Positions 29,770 to 38,720 of a stretch of 64,000 nucleotides of DNA are shown here, piece after piece. The translations under genes were made by a program, and so were the position numbers. Every line of letters starts with the position of its first letter. The stretch's first letter is position 1. The notes beneath the pieces were generated by a model, which made no database searches, was not told where the DNA came from, and saw only the letters and a list, made by a program, of their open reading frames with translations. The stretch comes from Lachnospiraceae bacterium (GTDB lineage: Bacteria; Bacillota; Clostridia; Lachnospirales; Lachnospiraceae), in contig JAFSYI010000034.1 in the NCBI GenBank assembly GCA_017450065.1, positions 46,079-110,078 on the forward strand. Direction: 5' to 3'.

Positions 29770-31734
29770 ATGGATAAAACAGTGAAAAGCAGGATAAAAA
29801 ATATAATTATTATGACAGCATCCTTAATTGCTGCCGGATTAATGCTATGTTCATGCTATGTTTCAGACAGTTCAGCCGGTCAGGAGAACAAACCGGGAGG
29901 AACAATTCCGGGTAATACACTGAGCGGTAATCCTGTGGGAAATAACAAAGCAGGCGATGCCCTGCATAATGAAGATGATGAATCGTTAAAAGCAGATAAA
30001 GAAATTGAAGCTGACCTTGAACCGGAGGAATCTACGGAAACGTATACCGTTGAGGAAGAGCCTGCAGAACCTGATAATCCATATATGAATAAGCATATTA
30101 AGCTTGTTCTGGATAATGAGGGACATGATGTTTTTGCTCCGTCGACAGCCTGTCTTCCCGACTACAGATATGGACCGTCTTTTATTTATAATGATGACGG
30201 GAGTATTGATGCATGGTTTTCGGCTCCGGGTGACGGATCCAGGGAATATGACTGGATAACATACAGGCATTCGGATGACAGCGGCGAAACATGGTCCGAT
30301 GAACGTGTTGCCATAAGCCCGTCACCGGATTCACCGGATGCTCTTTCAACCTGTGACCCGGATGTCTTCTACTATGACGGATATTATTATCTCGGATATA
30401 CATCTACAATAAACAAAAGAGCCAAAGGATTGTGCAACAGTGTATACCTGGCACGGTCCGAGAAGCCTGACGGTCCGTATGAGAAATGGAACGGTACCGG
30501 ATGGGGCGGTGATCCTGCTCCGATAATATACTATGATGGTATTGACATAGGCTGGGGAAGCGGCGAACCAAGCTTTGTTGTATTGGATGATACAATTTAT
30601 ATCTATAATACGAAGGACAGTTATTCCGGTGTTCCGGACAGGGTTAAGGTTACCGAGGTAAGGACGGCTGATATTACAAAAGATGACTGGCCAAGAAGGC
30701 TTGAGTTCAGAGGATATGCGATAATAAGGAATGACAAGAACAACTCCGATGTAAACGGTTATGCATACAGAGATTCCGATTCATGGGATGTTGCCTATAT
30801 TGAAGAAAGCGGTAAATTCATAGCCGTATCCACTAACAGAAGATTTAAGACTGACAGCTGTATCCTGTACTTTGAATCCAATGACGGAATCCATTTTGAA
30901 CGGGTATCCGAGCTTAAAACAAATGTTGTGGCAAGATGCCATAACTGCGGTATCATGGCTGACGGCCGGGGACATATTAAAAAGGACGATCCGACAATGC
31001 TCGGTTATGCCTATGCAGGCTCGACAGGATCGAGATGGGGTGTATGGTCAACGAGGATAGCACCGTTTACGCTTTCCTACACGGACGAGCCGGACACAGA
31101 GGATGAGGGCAATAATAATTTAAAGCTTCCGATCAGCTACAGAAATTCTGCATCGGATGCCGCTCCGATGATGCTTACCACAGACAGTCTGGTGTATACC
31201 AAGACAGCGGGAAGGGGAGCGTTTAATATAACATATTACTGCCAGGACAATTATAAGAGAAAGCGTATTATTGACAGATCGGAAATAACCATACTTGAAT
31301 ACGATCCCAATATACTCTCGGTGGATGAAGACAACTGGATATCTCCCAGGCTGCCGGGTGTGTCGAGAGTGAAGGTAAGCTATAACGGCCTTTGGAGAGA
31401 AATCTGCCTGTGTGTACTTCCCGTAGAGGGATATACATCCAACGAGATAAAGGAATTCTATCCAATGACTGCAAGGTATGATATGTCAATCATACAGCCT
31501 TTTGTTATAAAGATACGTCCGATGGCTGTCTTTGATAATCTCAGGCTTCACGAGCTGACAGGACGTGAACTTATAACCTATGGTGTGACTTTCTCGTCGG
31601 AAGATGAAAATATATGTATCGTAAGAGAGGATGGCACGCTGGTACCTGTATCCGTCGGTGATACGGTAGTTAATGTCATGACAAAAGCCGGTCTGTCCTA
31701 CAGCGTGGATGTTCATATAACCGATGTATGGTGA
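29770..31734 (+). CDS. secreted GH43-like beta-propeller lipoprotein
   Basis: 654 aa. The lipobox LCSC has its lipidated Cys at residue 29, followed by a Glu/Asp/Asn-rich linker to about 100. Residues about 105-460 resemble a five-bladed glycoside hydrolase 43/117-type propeller (YGPSFIYNDDGSIDAWFS, CDPDVFYYDGYYYLGYT, SGEPSFVVLDDTIYIYN). The last 180 residues look like bacterial Ig-like domains. It probably trims arabinose- or xylose-containing glycans at the cell surface for the adjacent transporter. Catalytic residues cannot be assigned with certainty. This ATG was chosen at the signal peptide; an earlier in-frame ATG would overlap the regulator gene. Confidence 0.75.
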   Translation: MDKTVKSRIKNIIIMTASLIAAGLMLCSCYVSDSSAGQENKPGGTIPGNTLSGNPVGNNKAGDALHNEDDESLKADKEIEADLEPEESTETYTVEEEPAEPDNPYMNKHIKLVLDNEGHDVFAPSTACLPDYRYGPSFIYNDDGSIDAWFSAPGDGSREYDWITYRHSDDSGETWSDERVAISPSPDSPDALSTCDPDVFYYDGYYYLGYTSTINKRAKGLCNSVYLARSEKPDGPYEKWNGTGWGGDPAPIIYYDGIDIGWGSGEPSFVVLDDTIYIYNTKDSYSGVPDRVKVTEVRTADITKDDWPRRLEFRGYAIIRNDKNNSDVNGYAYRDSDSWDVAYIEESGKFIAVSTNRRFKTDSCILYFESNDGIHFERVSELKTNVVARCHNCGIMADGRGHIKKDDPTMLGYAYAGSTGSRWGVWSTRIAPFTLSYTDEPDTEDEGNNNLKLPISYRNSASDAAPMMLTTDSLVYTKTAGRGAFNITYYCQDNYKRKRIIDRSEITILEYDPNILSVDEDNWISPRLPGVSRVKVSYNGLWREICLCVLPVEGYTSNEIKEFYPMTARYDMSIIQPFVIKIRPMAVFDNLRLHELTGRELITYGVTFSSEDENICIVREDGTLVPVSVGDTVVNVMTKAGLSYSVDVHITDVW

Positions 31735-31751
31735 GAGGATACAAACAATGG

Positions 31752-31781
31752 AAAGGGGCTGTCGCTGCGACAGCCCCTTTT
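31752..31781. terminator. bidirectional terminator between convergent genes
   Basis: AAAGGGGCTGTCG and CGACAGCCCCTTT pair perfectly (13 bp, loop CTG), with T on the plus and A on the minus flank. It can end both the GH43-like gene and, on the other strand, the chemoreceptor gene. Confidence 0.88.
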
Positions 31782-31830
31782 GAGATATCGGGGAAAGCAT
31801 CATAACTGCTTTCACTTTTATAAGCCGGTA

Positions 31831-33705
31831 TTACGTCAGATAATTACCTACATTTGATTTATCCACTACATCGATCTTTGTCCACATGTTCTTTTCAGGG
31901 GGAAGTTCACCGGTCATGGCGTTATTATACAGGTAAATGATCGGATCATGTCCCTGACGGAACGGATCCTGTCCGATGGCTGCCGTAACCGATCCCTTTG
32001 ATATAGCCTCAAGGATATCCTTCATGAAGTCATATAAAACAACCTTTACCTTTCCGCTGAGATTACATTCGGAAAGGGCATTGATCGCGCCGATCTGACC
32101 CCCCGCTACGATATATACGCCGTCTATATCCTTGTTTTTGGACAAAAAATCTTTAACCTTCCTGTAGGCTTCATCATTACTATCGTGACATTCAATGAGT
32201 CCGATGAGATTGATATCTTTATAATTGGAGATCGTTTCGTTGAAGCCGCTTCTTCTCAGCTCGTGATTGGTAATGCTCTTATCTGAGGTCACGACCAGTA
32301 CATTTCCCTTCTCACCGATCTTCTTTGCCATTGTGTTTGCGGAGATCACTCCGGAATCATAGGCGTTCTGTCCCACAAAAGTAAGCCGTTTGCTGGGAGT
32401 CTCAAATTCACTGTTAAAGGTTATGCAGGGTATTCCCCTTGATGCGGCCTTGTCAACCAGCGGAGCAAGTTCTTCATAATATCCTACCATTGCAATACCG
32501 GCATATTTTTCATCTATGCATTTGTTTACCGCATCCATGTATTTCTGAAGCGTTATGTCTTCGATGGGCATAAAGTCAACAATACAGTTCTTTTTGGCAA
32601 GTTCCTTCTTGGCATAAAGAACACCTTCGCGTACCTGCATCCAGAATTCATGTCCGAAGGGCATTACAACACCGATCTTTATTTCAGTGGGAGAGGTTTT
32701 GGAGACAGGACGTATATCCTTGTTATATTTATTTACGAGTCCCTCAAGCCTTCCCAGCATAAACTGAAGACCGTCGACAGTATCATTTATCTTGGTGAAG
32801 GATTCCTGCTCTTCATCTACTATCTGAGTTACTTCATCGGTCATTTCACTGATGGACTGAGCGGAATCGGAAAGCTGCTGGCCCATTTCGCTGGTGGTCT
32901 GTGCCACCCGGCTTATGCTTTCAATATCCCGGCCCATGCTCTGTATCTTATTTATGACAGCTTCGTTTTTTTCCGTTATATCCTTAAAGGAGCTGACAGT
33001 TTCTTCGAAGATTTCATTGCTCTCTTCCAGATCGGTAATACTTTGGTGAATGCTGTCTTCAACATTTTCGCTGCTTTCCATGATCTTTTTGAGAATCTCA
33101 TTTATGTTGCCAATACGTGTCTTGGTATCGTTGGATAGAACGGTTATCTGCTGCGCAACGACCGAAAAGCCACGTCCGGCCTCACCTGCACGTGCTGCCT
33201 CAATTGAGGAATTAAGAGAAAGCATATTAAGCTGATCGCTGATCCTGACAATAAGCTTGATGGTCTCGGCTATCTCTGCTATATTTTCACGCAGTATTCC
33301 TATGAAATTGGCGGTATTCTGCATGCTTTCGGTAACTTCGACTATATGTGATTTATAGGTATCAAGATTATCGCGGCCGTTTGCTACGGCTTCATTACTG
33401 CCTATTGCAAGCTCCTGCATATTTCCGATGCTTTCGGTTATCGTCTCGACAGTGGAATTAAGCTGGTTTACCTTGGCTGTTGTATTCTGAACCAGCCTCA
33501 GCTGATCGTTTGTGCTCCTTGAGACATCATTTACGACACTTGTGATGTGTGAGTTATCCCTGATGGCATCGTTGACACCGGCTGTAACATTGTCAATGGA
33601 CTCGCCAAGCGTTATCACATTGGTTTTGGCAAGGTCAATAAATTCCTGAAGCTGATCTGTAGTGTCGCTGATTAATTTTTTCTTCTTTTTGTCATGTAAC
33701 CCCAT
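31831..33705 (-). CDS. soluble methyl-accepting chemoreceptor fused to a periplasmic-binding-protein-like domain
   Basis: 624 aa. Residues 1-335 form a long alpha-helical coiled coil containing the chemoreceptor signalling tip (SDQLNMLSLNSSIEAARAGE, about 156-175; GRGFSVVAQQI after it). Residues 342-624 are a sugar-binding type 1 periplasmic-binding domain (IKIGVVMPFGHEFW, ITFNSE, YIVAGGQIGA, GQDPFRQGHDP). There is no signal peptide and no membrane span, since the N-terminus is MGLHDKKKKK, so the whole protein should be cytosolic. It would couple an intracellular sugar or nucleoside-like ligand to the CheA/CheW array (inference). The ribosome binding site is AAGGAGGAG. Confidence 0.88.
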   Translation of the reverse strand: MGLHDKKKKKLISDTTDQLQEFIDLAKTNVITLGESIDNVTAGVNDAIRDNSHITSVVNDVSRSTNDQLRLVQNTTAKVNQLNSTVETITESIGNMQELAIGSNEAVANGRDNLDTYKSHIVEVTESMQNTANFIGILRENIAEIAETIKLIVRISDQLNMLSLNSSIEAARAGEAGRGFSVVAQQITVLSNDTKTRIGNINEILKKIMESSENVEDSIHQSITDLEESNEIFEETVSSFKDITEKNEAVINKIQSMGRDIESISRVAQTTSEMGQQLSDSAQSISEMTDEVTQIVDEEQESFTKINDTVDGLQFMLGRLEGLVNKYNKDIRPVSKTSPTEIKIGVVMPFGHEFWMQVREGVLYAKKELAKKNCIVDFMPIEDITLQKYMDAVNKCIDEKYAGIAMVGYYEELAPLVDKAASRGIPCITFNSEFETPSKRLTFVGQNAYDSGVISANTMAKKIGEKGNVLVVTSDKSITNHELRRSGFNETISNYKDINLIGLIECHDSNDEAYRKVKDFLSKNKDIDGVYIVAGGQIGAINALSECNLSGKVKVVLYDFMKDILEAISKGSVTAAIGQDPFRQGHDPIIYLYNNAMTGELPPEKNMWTKIDVVDKSNVGNYLT

Positions 33706-33817
33706 GCAGTGCTCCTCCTTGTGATCGCCTAAGATATATTTCCTGAGACGGTTATTAATTTTGCTGTTTGTGTTGTAAAAACGGTCAGAACCGGCAAAAA
33801 TTGCTCAATGTATTACC

Positions 33818-33846
33818 ATTATACTATGTTTTATCTGAAATTTAAA
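33818..33846 (-). promoter_or_regulatory. promoter for the chemoreceptor gene
   Basis: On the minus strand TTTAAA (33846-33841) and TATAAT (33823-33818) are spaced 17 nt apart, about 112 nt before the ATG. The 33706-34007 gap otherwise holds the plus-strand promoter and operator listed separately. Confidence 0.6.
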
Positions 33847-33909
33847 CGAATCATACAGAAAATGTATAAAAATTGTAACGATTTAAAATATGAATTATTA
33901 TATTGGGTA

Positions 33910-33938
33910 TTGAAAAACATATAAGGATGAGTTATTAT
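33910..33938 (+). promoter_or_regulatory. promoter for the HMA/P-type ATPase genes
   Basis: TTGAAA (33910-33915) and TATTAT (33933-33938) are spaced by 17 nt, 69 nt upstream of the HMA protein ATG. Confidence 0.65.
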
Positions 33939-33942
33939 AAAC

Positions 33943-33970
33943 ATATGAACAATCAAGCAAGTGTTCATGT
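33943..33970. promoter_or_regulatory. inverted repeat, possible metal-regulator operator
   Basis: ATATGAACA (33943-33951) and TGTTCATGT (33962-33970) match 8 of 9 as inverted arms separated by 10 nt, just downstream of the -10. TGAA/TTCA arms recall ArsR/SmtB-family operators, but the spacing is longer than usual and no such regulator gene is in view. Confidence 0.4.
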
Positions 33971-34007
33971 CAGATTAACTTTAGAAGCATGAAAGAGAGG
34001 AAATACA

Positions 34008-34229
34008 ATGAAGAAAAAGTTTAAACTTGAAGAACTCGACTGTGCAAACTGTGCGGCAAAGATGGAGGAAGCGATCAGGCAGATCCCGGGCGTGACCGGT
34101 GCATCGGTTAATTTCCTTGCCCAGAAGCTGACGCTTGAAGCTGTGGATGATGAATTTGATGAGATAGTAAAGAAGGCGGCCGAGTGCATATCCCGGGTAG
34201 AACCGGACTGTAAGCTCATTTTGCAGTAA
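34008..34229 (+). CDS. small heavy-metal-associated (HMA) domain protein
   Basis: 73 aa, one ferredoxin-like HMA domain with metal ligands in LDCANCAAKME near residue 10. This form is typical of the N-terminal domain of CadA/ZntA ATPases, but here it is a separate gene 78 nt upstream of an ATPase that lacks it. It probably delivers or senses the metal for that pump. The ribosome binding site is AGAGAGG. Confidence 0.9.
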   Translation: MKKKFKLEELDCANCAAKMEEAIRQIPGVTGASVNFLAQKLTLEAVDDEFDEIVKKAAECISRVEPDCKLILQ

Positions 34230-34307
34230 TGGGAAATCAGTTATCATATTCTGCTTTGCGCTGCCTGATTTTCGCATGTATGAGAAAGGCACTGAAAGGA
34301 TTTAAAA

Positions 34308-36188
34308 ATGTCGGGAAAACAGAAAAAAATACTTTTCAGGATAATAGTTTCTGCTGTAATGTTCGTTCCGCTGTTTGTGGCAGAGCATTCAGGAGCATTG
34401 GACAGATTGCCGGCTCCTGCTGTTTTTGCCATATTCCTGGTTCCTTATGCAGTCGCAGGGTATGATGTGGTTAAGAAGGCATTCACCAATATTTCCCATG
34501 GTAAGCTTTTCGATGAGAATTTTCTTATGACTATAGCGACCTTTGGGGCATTCGGTGTCGGTGAGTATCCGGAGGCCGTAGCGGTCATGCTTCTCTACCA
34601 GACCGGTGAGCTGTTCCAGAGCTACGCGGTCGGGAAGAGCAGGCAGTCAATAGCGGAATTGATGGATATGGCTCCGGAATATGCCAACCTTGAAGAAAAC
34701 GGAAGCGTAAGAAGAGTGGATCCCGATGATGTGGAGATCGGAAGCATTGTAGTGATCAAGCCGGGAGAGAAGATCCCGCTTGACGGGATCGTGACCGAAG
34801 GCGAGACAATGATCGATACGTCGGCGCTTACAGGAGAACCGGTACCAAGAAGGGCAGCCGTGGGCGATGAACTGTACAGCGGATGCATCAATGGAGCCGG
34901 AACCGTAAAAATACGTACAACAAAGGAATATGATGACAGTACTGTGGCAAAGATACTGGAACTGGTAGAGAATGCAGGTGAGAAGAAGGCCAGGGTTGAA
35001 AGCTTTATCACAAGATTTGCGAAATACTATACACCTGCGGTAACCTTCAGCGCAATGGCACTTGCAGCAGCCGGTCCCATAATAAGCGGAGGGGGTCTTG
35101 CATCAGTATCGGACTGGATAATGAGGGCATGTACATTTCTCGTGGTTTCCTGCCCGTGTGCACTGGTAATATCGGTGCCTCTCGGCTTTTTTGGTGGTAT
35201 CGGTGCTGCATCAAAGCAGGGTATACTGATCAAGGGCTCCAATTATCTTGAGCTGGTTTCAAGGACAGATACAGTGGTTTTTGACAAGACAGGTACGCTT
35301 ACAAAGGGCGAATTCAGGGTGAACCGCATAATAGCCGAAGATGAGGACAGGCTCCTTTGTTTTGCTGCGCACGGAGAATCATGCTCAACTCATCCGATAG
35401 CTTTGTCTGTAATGGAAGAGTATATAAGGAGAGGCGGAAAGCCGGATACAGGAAGGGTTTCCGATGTTAAGGAAACTGCCGGACATGGAATATGTGCGAT
35501 GGTTGACGGACATTCCGTACTTTTGGGAAACGGAAAGCTTATGGATGAGTACGGAGTGGCGTATGAGAAATATGAGGAACCCGGAACACTGGTTTATGTG
35601 GCTGTCGACGGATGCTTCGAGGGAGCGCTTGTGATTTCCGACGGTATTAAGGAAGGAGCGGGAGAAGCCATACGGGAGCTTAAGAAGCTTGGTGTCAACA
35701 GGAGCGTCATGCTCACAGGAGACAGGGAAGAGACTGCAAAGGCAGTATCGGAGGCGTTGAAGACGGATATCTATTATGCGGAACTGCTTCCGGGCGATAA
35801 GGTTATGAAGGTGGAAGGGCTTCTTAGGGGGGAAAAAAAGGGAGGCTGTCTTGTCTTTGTGGGGGACGGTATTAATGATGCACCCGTGCTCGCCAGGGCG
35901 GATGTCGGAATAGCAATGGGAGCCATGGGATCGGATGCAGCCATTGAAGCGGCGGATATTGTGCTTATGGATGATGATATAAGAAAGATAGGAACTGCTA
36001 TCGGCATATCCAGAAGCACAATGAATATCGTAAGACAGAATATCGTATTTGCTTTGGGAGTAAAGCTTCTGGTTCTTATTCTGAGTGCCTTCGGTGTGGC
36101 AAATATGTGGGCCGCCGTATTTGCGGATGTAGGAGTATGCGTGCTTGCGATACTTAATTCTATGAGAACCCTGAACAGCTTCAGATGA
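34308..36188 (+). CDS. zntA: P1B-type heavy-metal ATPase (Zn/Cd/Pb exporter type)
   Basis: 626 aa with no N-terminal metal-binding domain. The membrane metal site is CPC at 282-284. TGE is in LTGEPVP near 175, the phosphorylated Asp is D326 in DKTGTLT, HP is in STHPIA, and the hinge is GDGINDAP. The last membrane helices carry Lys (GVKLLVL) and Asp (FADVGV), the pattern of Zn/Cd/Pb pumps rather than Cu pumps. It exports toxic divalent metal at ATP cost. Coupled with the separate HMA gene upstream. The symbol is assigned by family and cadA would be equally fair. Confidence 0.93.
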   Translation: MSGKQKKILFRIIVSAVMFVPLFVAEHSGALDRLPAPAVFAIFLVPYAVAGYDVVKKAFTNISHGKLFDENFLMTIATFGAFGVGEYPEAVAVMLLYQTGELFQSYAVGKSRQSIAELMDMAPEYANLEENGSVRRVDPDDVEIGSIVVIKPGEKIPLDGIVTEGETMIDTSALTGEPVPRRAAVGDELYSGCINGAGTVKIRTTKEYDDSTVAKILELVENAGEKKARVESFITRFAKYYTPAVTFSAMALAAAGPIISGGGLASVSDWIMRACTFLVVSCPCALVISVPLGFFGGIGAASKQGILIKGSNYLELVSRTDTVVFDKTGTLTKGEFRVNRIIAEDEDRLLCFAAHGESCSTHPIALSVMEEYIRRGGKPDTGRVSDVKETAGHGICAMVDGHSVLLGNGKLMDEYGVAYEKYEEPGTLVYVAVDGCFEGALVISDGIKEGAGEAIRELKKLGVNRSVMLTGDREETAKAVSEALKTDIYYAELLPGDKVMKVEGLLRGEKKGGCLVFVGDGINDAPVLARADVGIAMGAMGSDAAIEAADIVLMDDDIRKIGTAIGISRSTMNIVRQNIVFALGVKLLVLILSAFGVANMWAAVFADVGVCVLAILNSMRTLNSFR

Positions 36189-36251
36189 TGATTTCCGCCT
36201 GCCTGTCATCAGAAAGCATACATGATCTGTTCCACGGTGTTTGAGAATCGT

Positions 36252-36299
36252 TATACTGGTATTTAGTGCCCTTATGTGTTAAAATATACTACATGTAGT
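36252..36299 (+). promoter_or_regulatory. possible promoter region for the GT26 chimera gene
   Basis: Two TATACT boxes (36252-36257, 36285-36290) and a 12-bp palindrome ACTACATGTAGT (36288-36299) lie upstream of the gene. Neither box has a good -35, so this is tentative. Confidence 0.3.
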
Positions 36300-36327
36300 T
36301 TGACCGTTAAGAACTATGGGAGATACC

Positions 36328-37848
36328 ATGAAACACTATAGGGATTATATATCGTTAAAGATCATAAATGCGGCATCCGAACTGGTTTTGATCATAATTT
36401 CATATCTTGTTGCCGCAATGGTAAGGTACTATCTGGGAGAGGAACTGATACAGATATTCCATCGCGGTGATATTGCGAAGTTTATCCCGTTTGCCTTGGC
36501 ATGCGGTCTGCTCAGCATTATTCTCTATGCGGTATTCGGTGACTATTCGACAATAAGAGTCAAGAATATCCGTAAGGAGTTAACAAGGGTATTTTTTGTT
36601 CAGGCTATTTCGGGTATATCCACCGCAGGCCTGCTTTTCCTTACCAACGGGAGTCAGTTTTCAAGAGCATGGCTGGTCCTTTTTATCATCGTATCCATAA
36701 TACTTCTTCTAATAAAAAGGGTATTGTTTTCGGCCTTCAGCCTGTACTGGTGCCGCAGGAATCAGGGACTTGCAAACATACTTATAATAGGGACAGGTAA
36801 TAATGCAAGACGATATTTCAGAGGCATGGAGAAGGTTCTTCATAAGGAATGTGAGTATGCGGGCCATATAGCACCGGAGGCAGATCCTCAGATCGGCTCG
36901 TATCTCGGAACCTATGATATGCTCAACGAAATAATCGACAGAACAGGTGCTGATGAAGCGGTTGTATGCTCCGAGATAGACGAACAGGTGCTTAACAGAA
37001 TGCTTATAGCCTGTGCGATAAAGAATGTAATGGTATATATAGTTCCGTCCTATAATGATTACCTGAGCGGCGGAAGGATACTGAGTACCTACGGTGATCT
37101 CAATATGGTTGAGGTTTCGGCACTGAAGGTTGACAACATACTGGGAGTCAATATAGCCGTAACCAGCATGGAAGGGACGATAAGCAGGATAACGGATAAT
37201 CTTAAGGACTGGAAAGGGCAGTATATCTGTGTATCCAACGTTCATACAACTGTTATGGCTCACGAGAACCCCGAGTATATGAAGATCCAGAATGAGGCTG
37301 TAATGGCACTGCCGGACGGAAGTCCGCTGTCATCATACAGCAGGGATAACGGTAAGACTACAGCAAAACGTGTAACCGGACCGGATCTTATGAGAGAACT
37401 GCTGTTAAGAAGCGGAGAGAACGGTTTTTCACACTTTTTTTACGGCTCAACAGAAGATACACTGAAGAAGTTAAAAGAAAAGATAGAGGAACGTTATCCC
37501 GGAGCCAGGATCGCAGGCATGATCTCACCGCCCTTCAGGGAGCTTACACCGGAGGAGGATGCTGCCTATATTAAACAGATAAATGATGCTGCTCCCGATT
37601 TCCTCTGGGTTGGCCTTGGCGCACCCAAGCAGGAAATATGGATGGCTGCTCACAGGGGCAGGATAAATGCGCTTATGCTTGGCGTGGGAGCTGCATTTGA
37701 CTTTGAGAGCGGAAACGTAAAAAGGGCACCGAAATGGATGCAGAATATGAAGCTTGAGTGGCTTTTCAGGATGTTTCAGGATCCCAAGAGGCTGGTTAAG
37801 AGATACTTTGTTACAAACATCAAGTATCTGTGGCTTACCAGGAAGTAG
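36328..37848 (+). CDS. chimeric membrane glycosyltransferase: WbaP/WcaJ-like N-terminus + WecG/TagA/CpsF (GT26) domain
   Basis: 506 aa. The first about 140 residues hold four to five membrane spans. Residues about 145-285 are a Rossmann region (ILIIGTGNNARRYFRG) like the CoA_binding_3 part of polyprenyl-phosphate sugar transferases. The usual catalytic sugar-phosphate transferase domain is missing. Instead residues about 300-495 are a GT26 enzyme (SNVHTTVMAH, LPDGSPL with the likely catalytic Asp, GLGAPKQEIW, GVGAAFDFESG). GT26 enzymes add ManNAc or related sugars to lipid-linked intermediates. The ATG was chosen because GGGAG lies 5 nt before it; another ATG is 12 nt upstream. plsY follows. 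Confidence 0.87.
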   Translation: MKHYRDYISLKIINAASELVLIIISYLVAAMVRYYLGEELIQIFHRGDIAKFIPFALACGLLSIILYAVFGDYSTIRVKNIRKELTRVFFVQAISGISTAGLLFLTNGSQFSRAWLVLFIIVSIILLLIKRVLFSAFSLYWCRRNQGLANILIIGTGNNARRYFRGMEKVLHKECEYAGHIAPEADPQIGSYLGTYDMLNEIIDRTGADEAVVCSEIDEQVLNRMLIACAIKNVMVYIVPSYNDYLSGGRILSTYGDLNMVEVSALKVDNILGVNIAVTSMEGTISRITDNLKDWKGQYICVSNVHTTVMAHENPEYMKIQNEAVMALPDGSPLSSYSRDNGKTTAKRVTGPDLMRELLLRSGENGFSHFFYGSTEDTLKKLKEKIEERYPGARIAGMISPPFRELTPEEDAAYIKQINDAAPDFLWVGLGAPKQEIWMAAHRGRINALMLGVGAAFDFESGNVKRAPKWMQNMKLEWLFRMFQDPKRLVKRYFVTNIKYLWLTRK

Positions 37849-37883
37849 AAAGTACAATAATTGTATCGGATGAGGTATTGGAA

Positions 37884-38642
37884 ATGACGATATTATCCTC
37901 TGTGTTATTGACACAGACATACAGGAACAGCTATCTGATAGCCTCGGCAGTTGCGATAGTGACCGGTTATATGCTCGGAAGCATCAATCTGTCATATCTT
38001 ATTGCAAGGACAAAAGGCTTCGATATCAGAGAACACGGGTCGGGAAATGCGGGGGCATCCAATGTCATTATAACCGTTGGAAAGAAGGCGGGAGCATTTG
38101 TTGCGCTTTTTGATATATTTAAAGCCTATTTTGCGGTAAGGCTGATGCGCATCTTTTTTCCTTCTCTTTTTCTTGTGGGTGCGATAACAGCTGTGGCGGC
38201 AATTCTGGGACATATCTTTCCGTTTTATATGGGGTTTAAAGGCGGTAAAGGCTTCGCTTCCCTCGGAGGCTCAATACTGGCCCTTGACTACAGAATTTTC
38301 CTGGTACTTCTTATAATGACAATATTCGTTGTTTTTATAACTAATTACGTATGTATAGGACCTGTATCGGTTTCAATCCTGTTCCCGTTTGTTTACGGAT
38401 ATACATACAGAGCCGGTGGGGGTATATATGCGACGCTTATCCTGCTTGTTGCAACGGTGGCGATTGTTTACAGACATCTTGAGAATTTCAGAAGGATCAG
38501 GGAAGGCAATGAACTTAAGTTTTCATTCCTTTGGAACCGTAAGGCGGAGGCAGACAGATTCGGGGTTGAGAATGATGACGGAACAACATATCCTTTTGAA
38601 ATGGAATCGGACGATGGATTTATAAAGCACAGGGATCGGTAA
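37884..38642 (+). CDS. plsY: acyl-phosphate glycerol-3-phosphate acyltransferase PlsY
   Basis: 252 aa. The membrane enzyme makes lysophosphatidic acid from acyl-phosphate and glycerol-3-phosphate. The conserved loops are visible: GSINLSYLIA, GSGNAGASNV and GGKGFASLGG, with HIFPFYMGFKGGKG joining the second and third. It is longer than usual (about 200 aa) because of a charged C-terminal tail of about 50 residues of unknown role. The start is set by GAGG 8 nt upstream; an in-frame ATG inside the preceding gene was rejected. Confidence 0.9.
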   Translation: MTILSSVLLTQTYRNSYLIASAVAIVTGYMLGSINLSYLIARTKGFDIREHGSGNAGASNVIITVGKKAGAFVALFDIFKAYFAVRLMRIFFPSLFLVGAITAVAAILGHIFPFYMGFKGGKGFASLGGSILALDYRIFLVLLIMTIFVVFITNYVCIGPVSVSILFPFVYGYTYRAGGGIYATLILLVATVAIVYRHLENFRRIREGNELKFSFLWNRKAEADRFGVENDDGTTYPFEMESDDGFIKHRDR

Positions 38643-38720
38643 GGTTAGTAAAAAGAGACAGATAAGAGAGGGATAAAGGAACATAGGGACAAAGGACTAA
38701 GTACTAAAGAGAAGAGTAAA

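Noticed and set aside
34229-34465. 78-codon plus-strand frame between the HMA gene and the ATPase
   Set aside because: It overlaps the well-supported ATPase start in another frame and has no motif or ribosome binding site.
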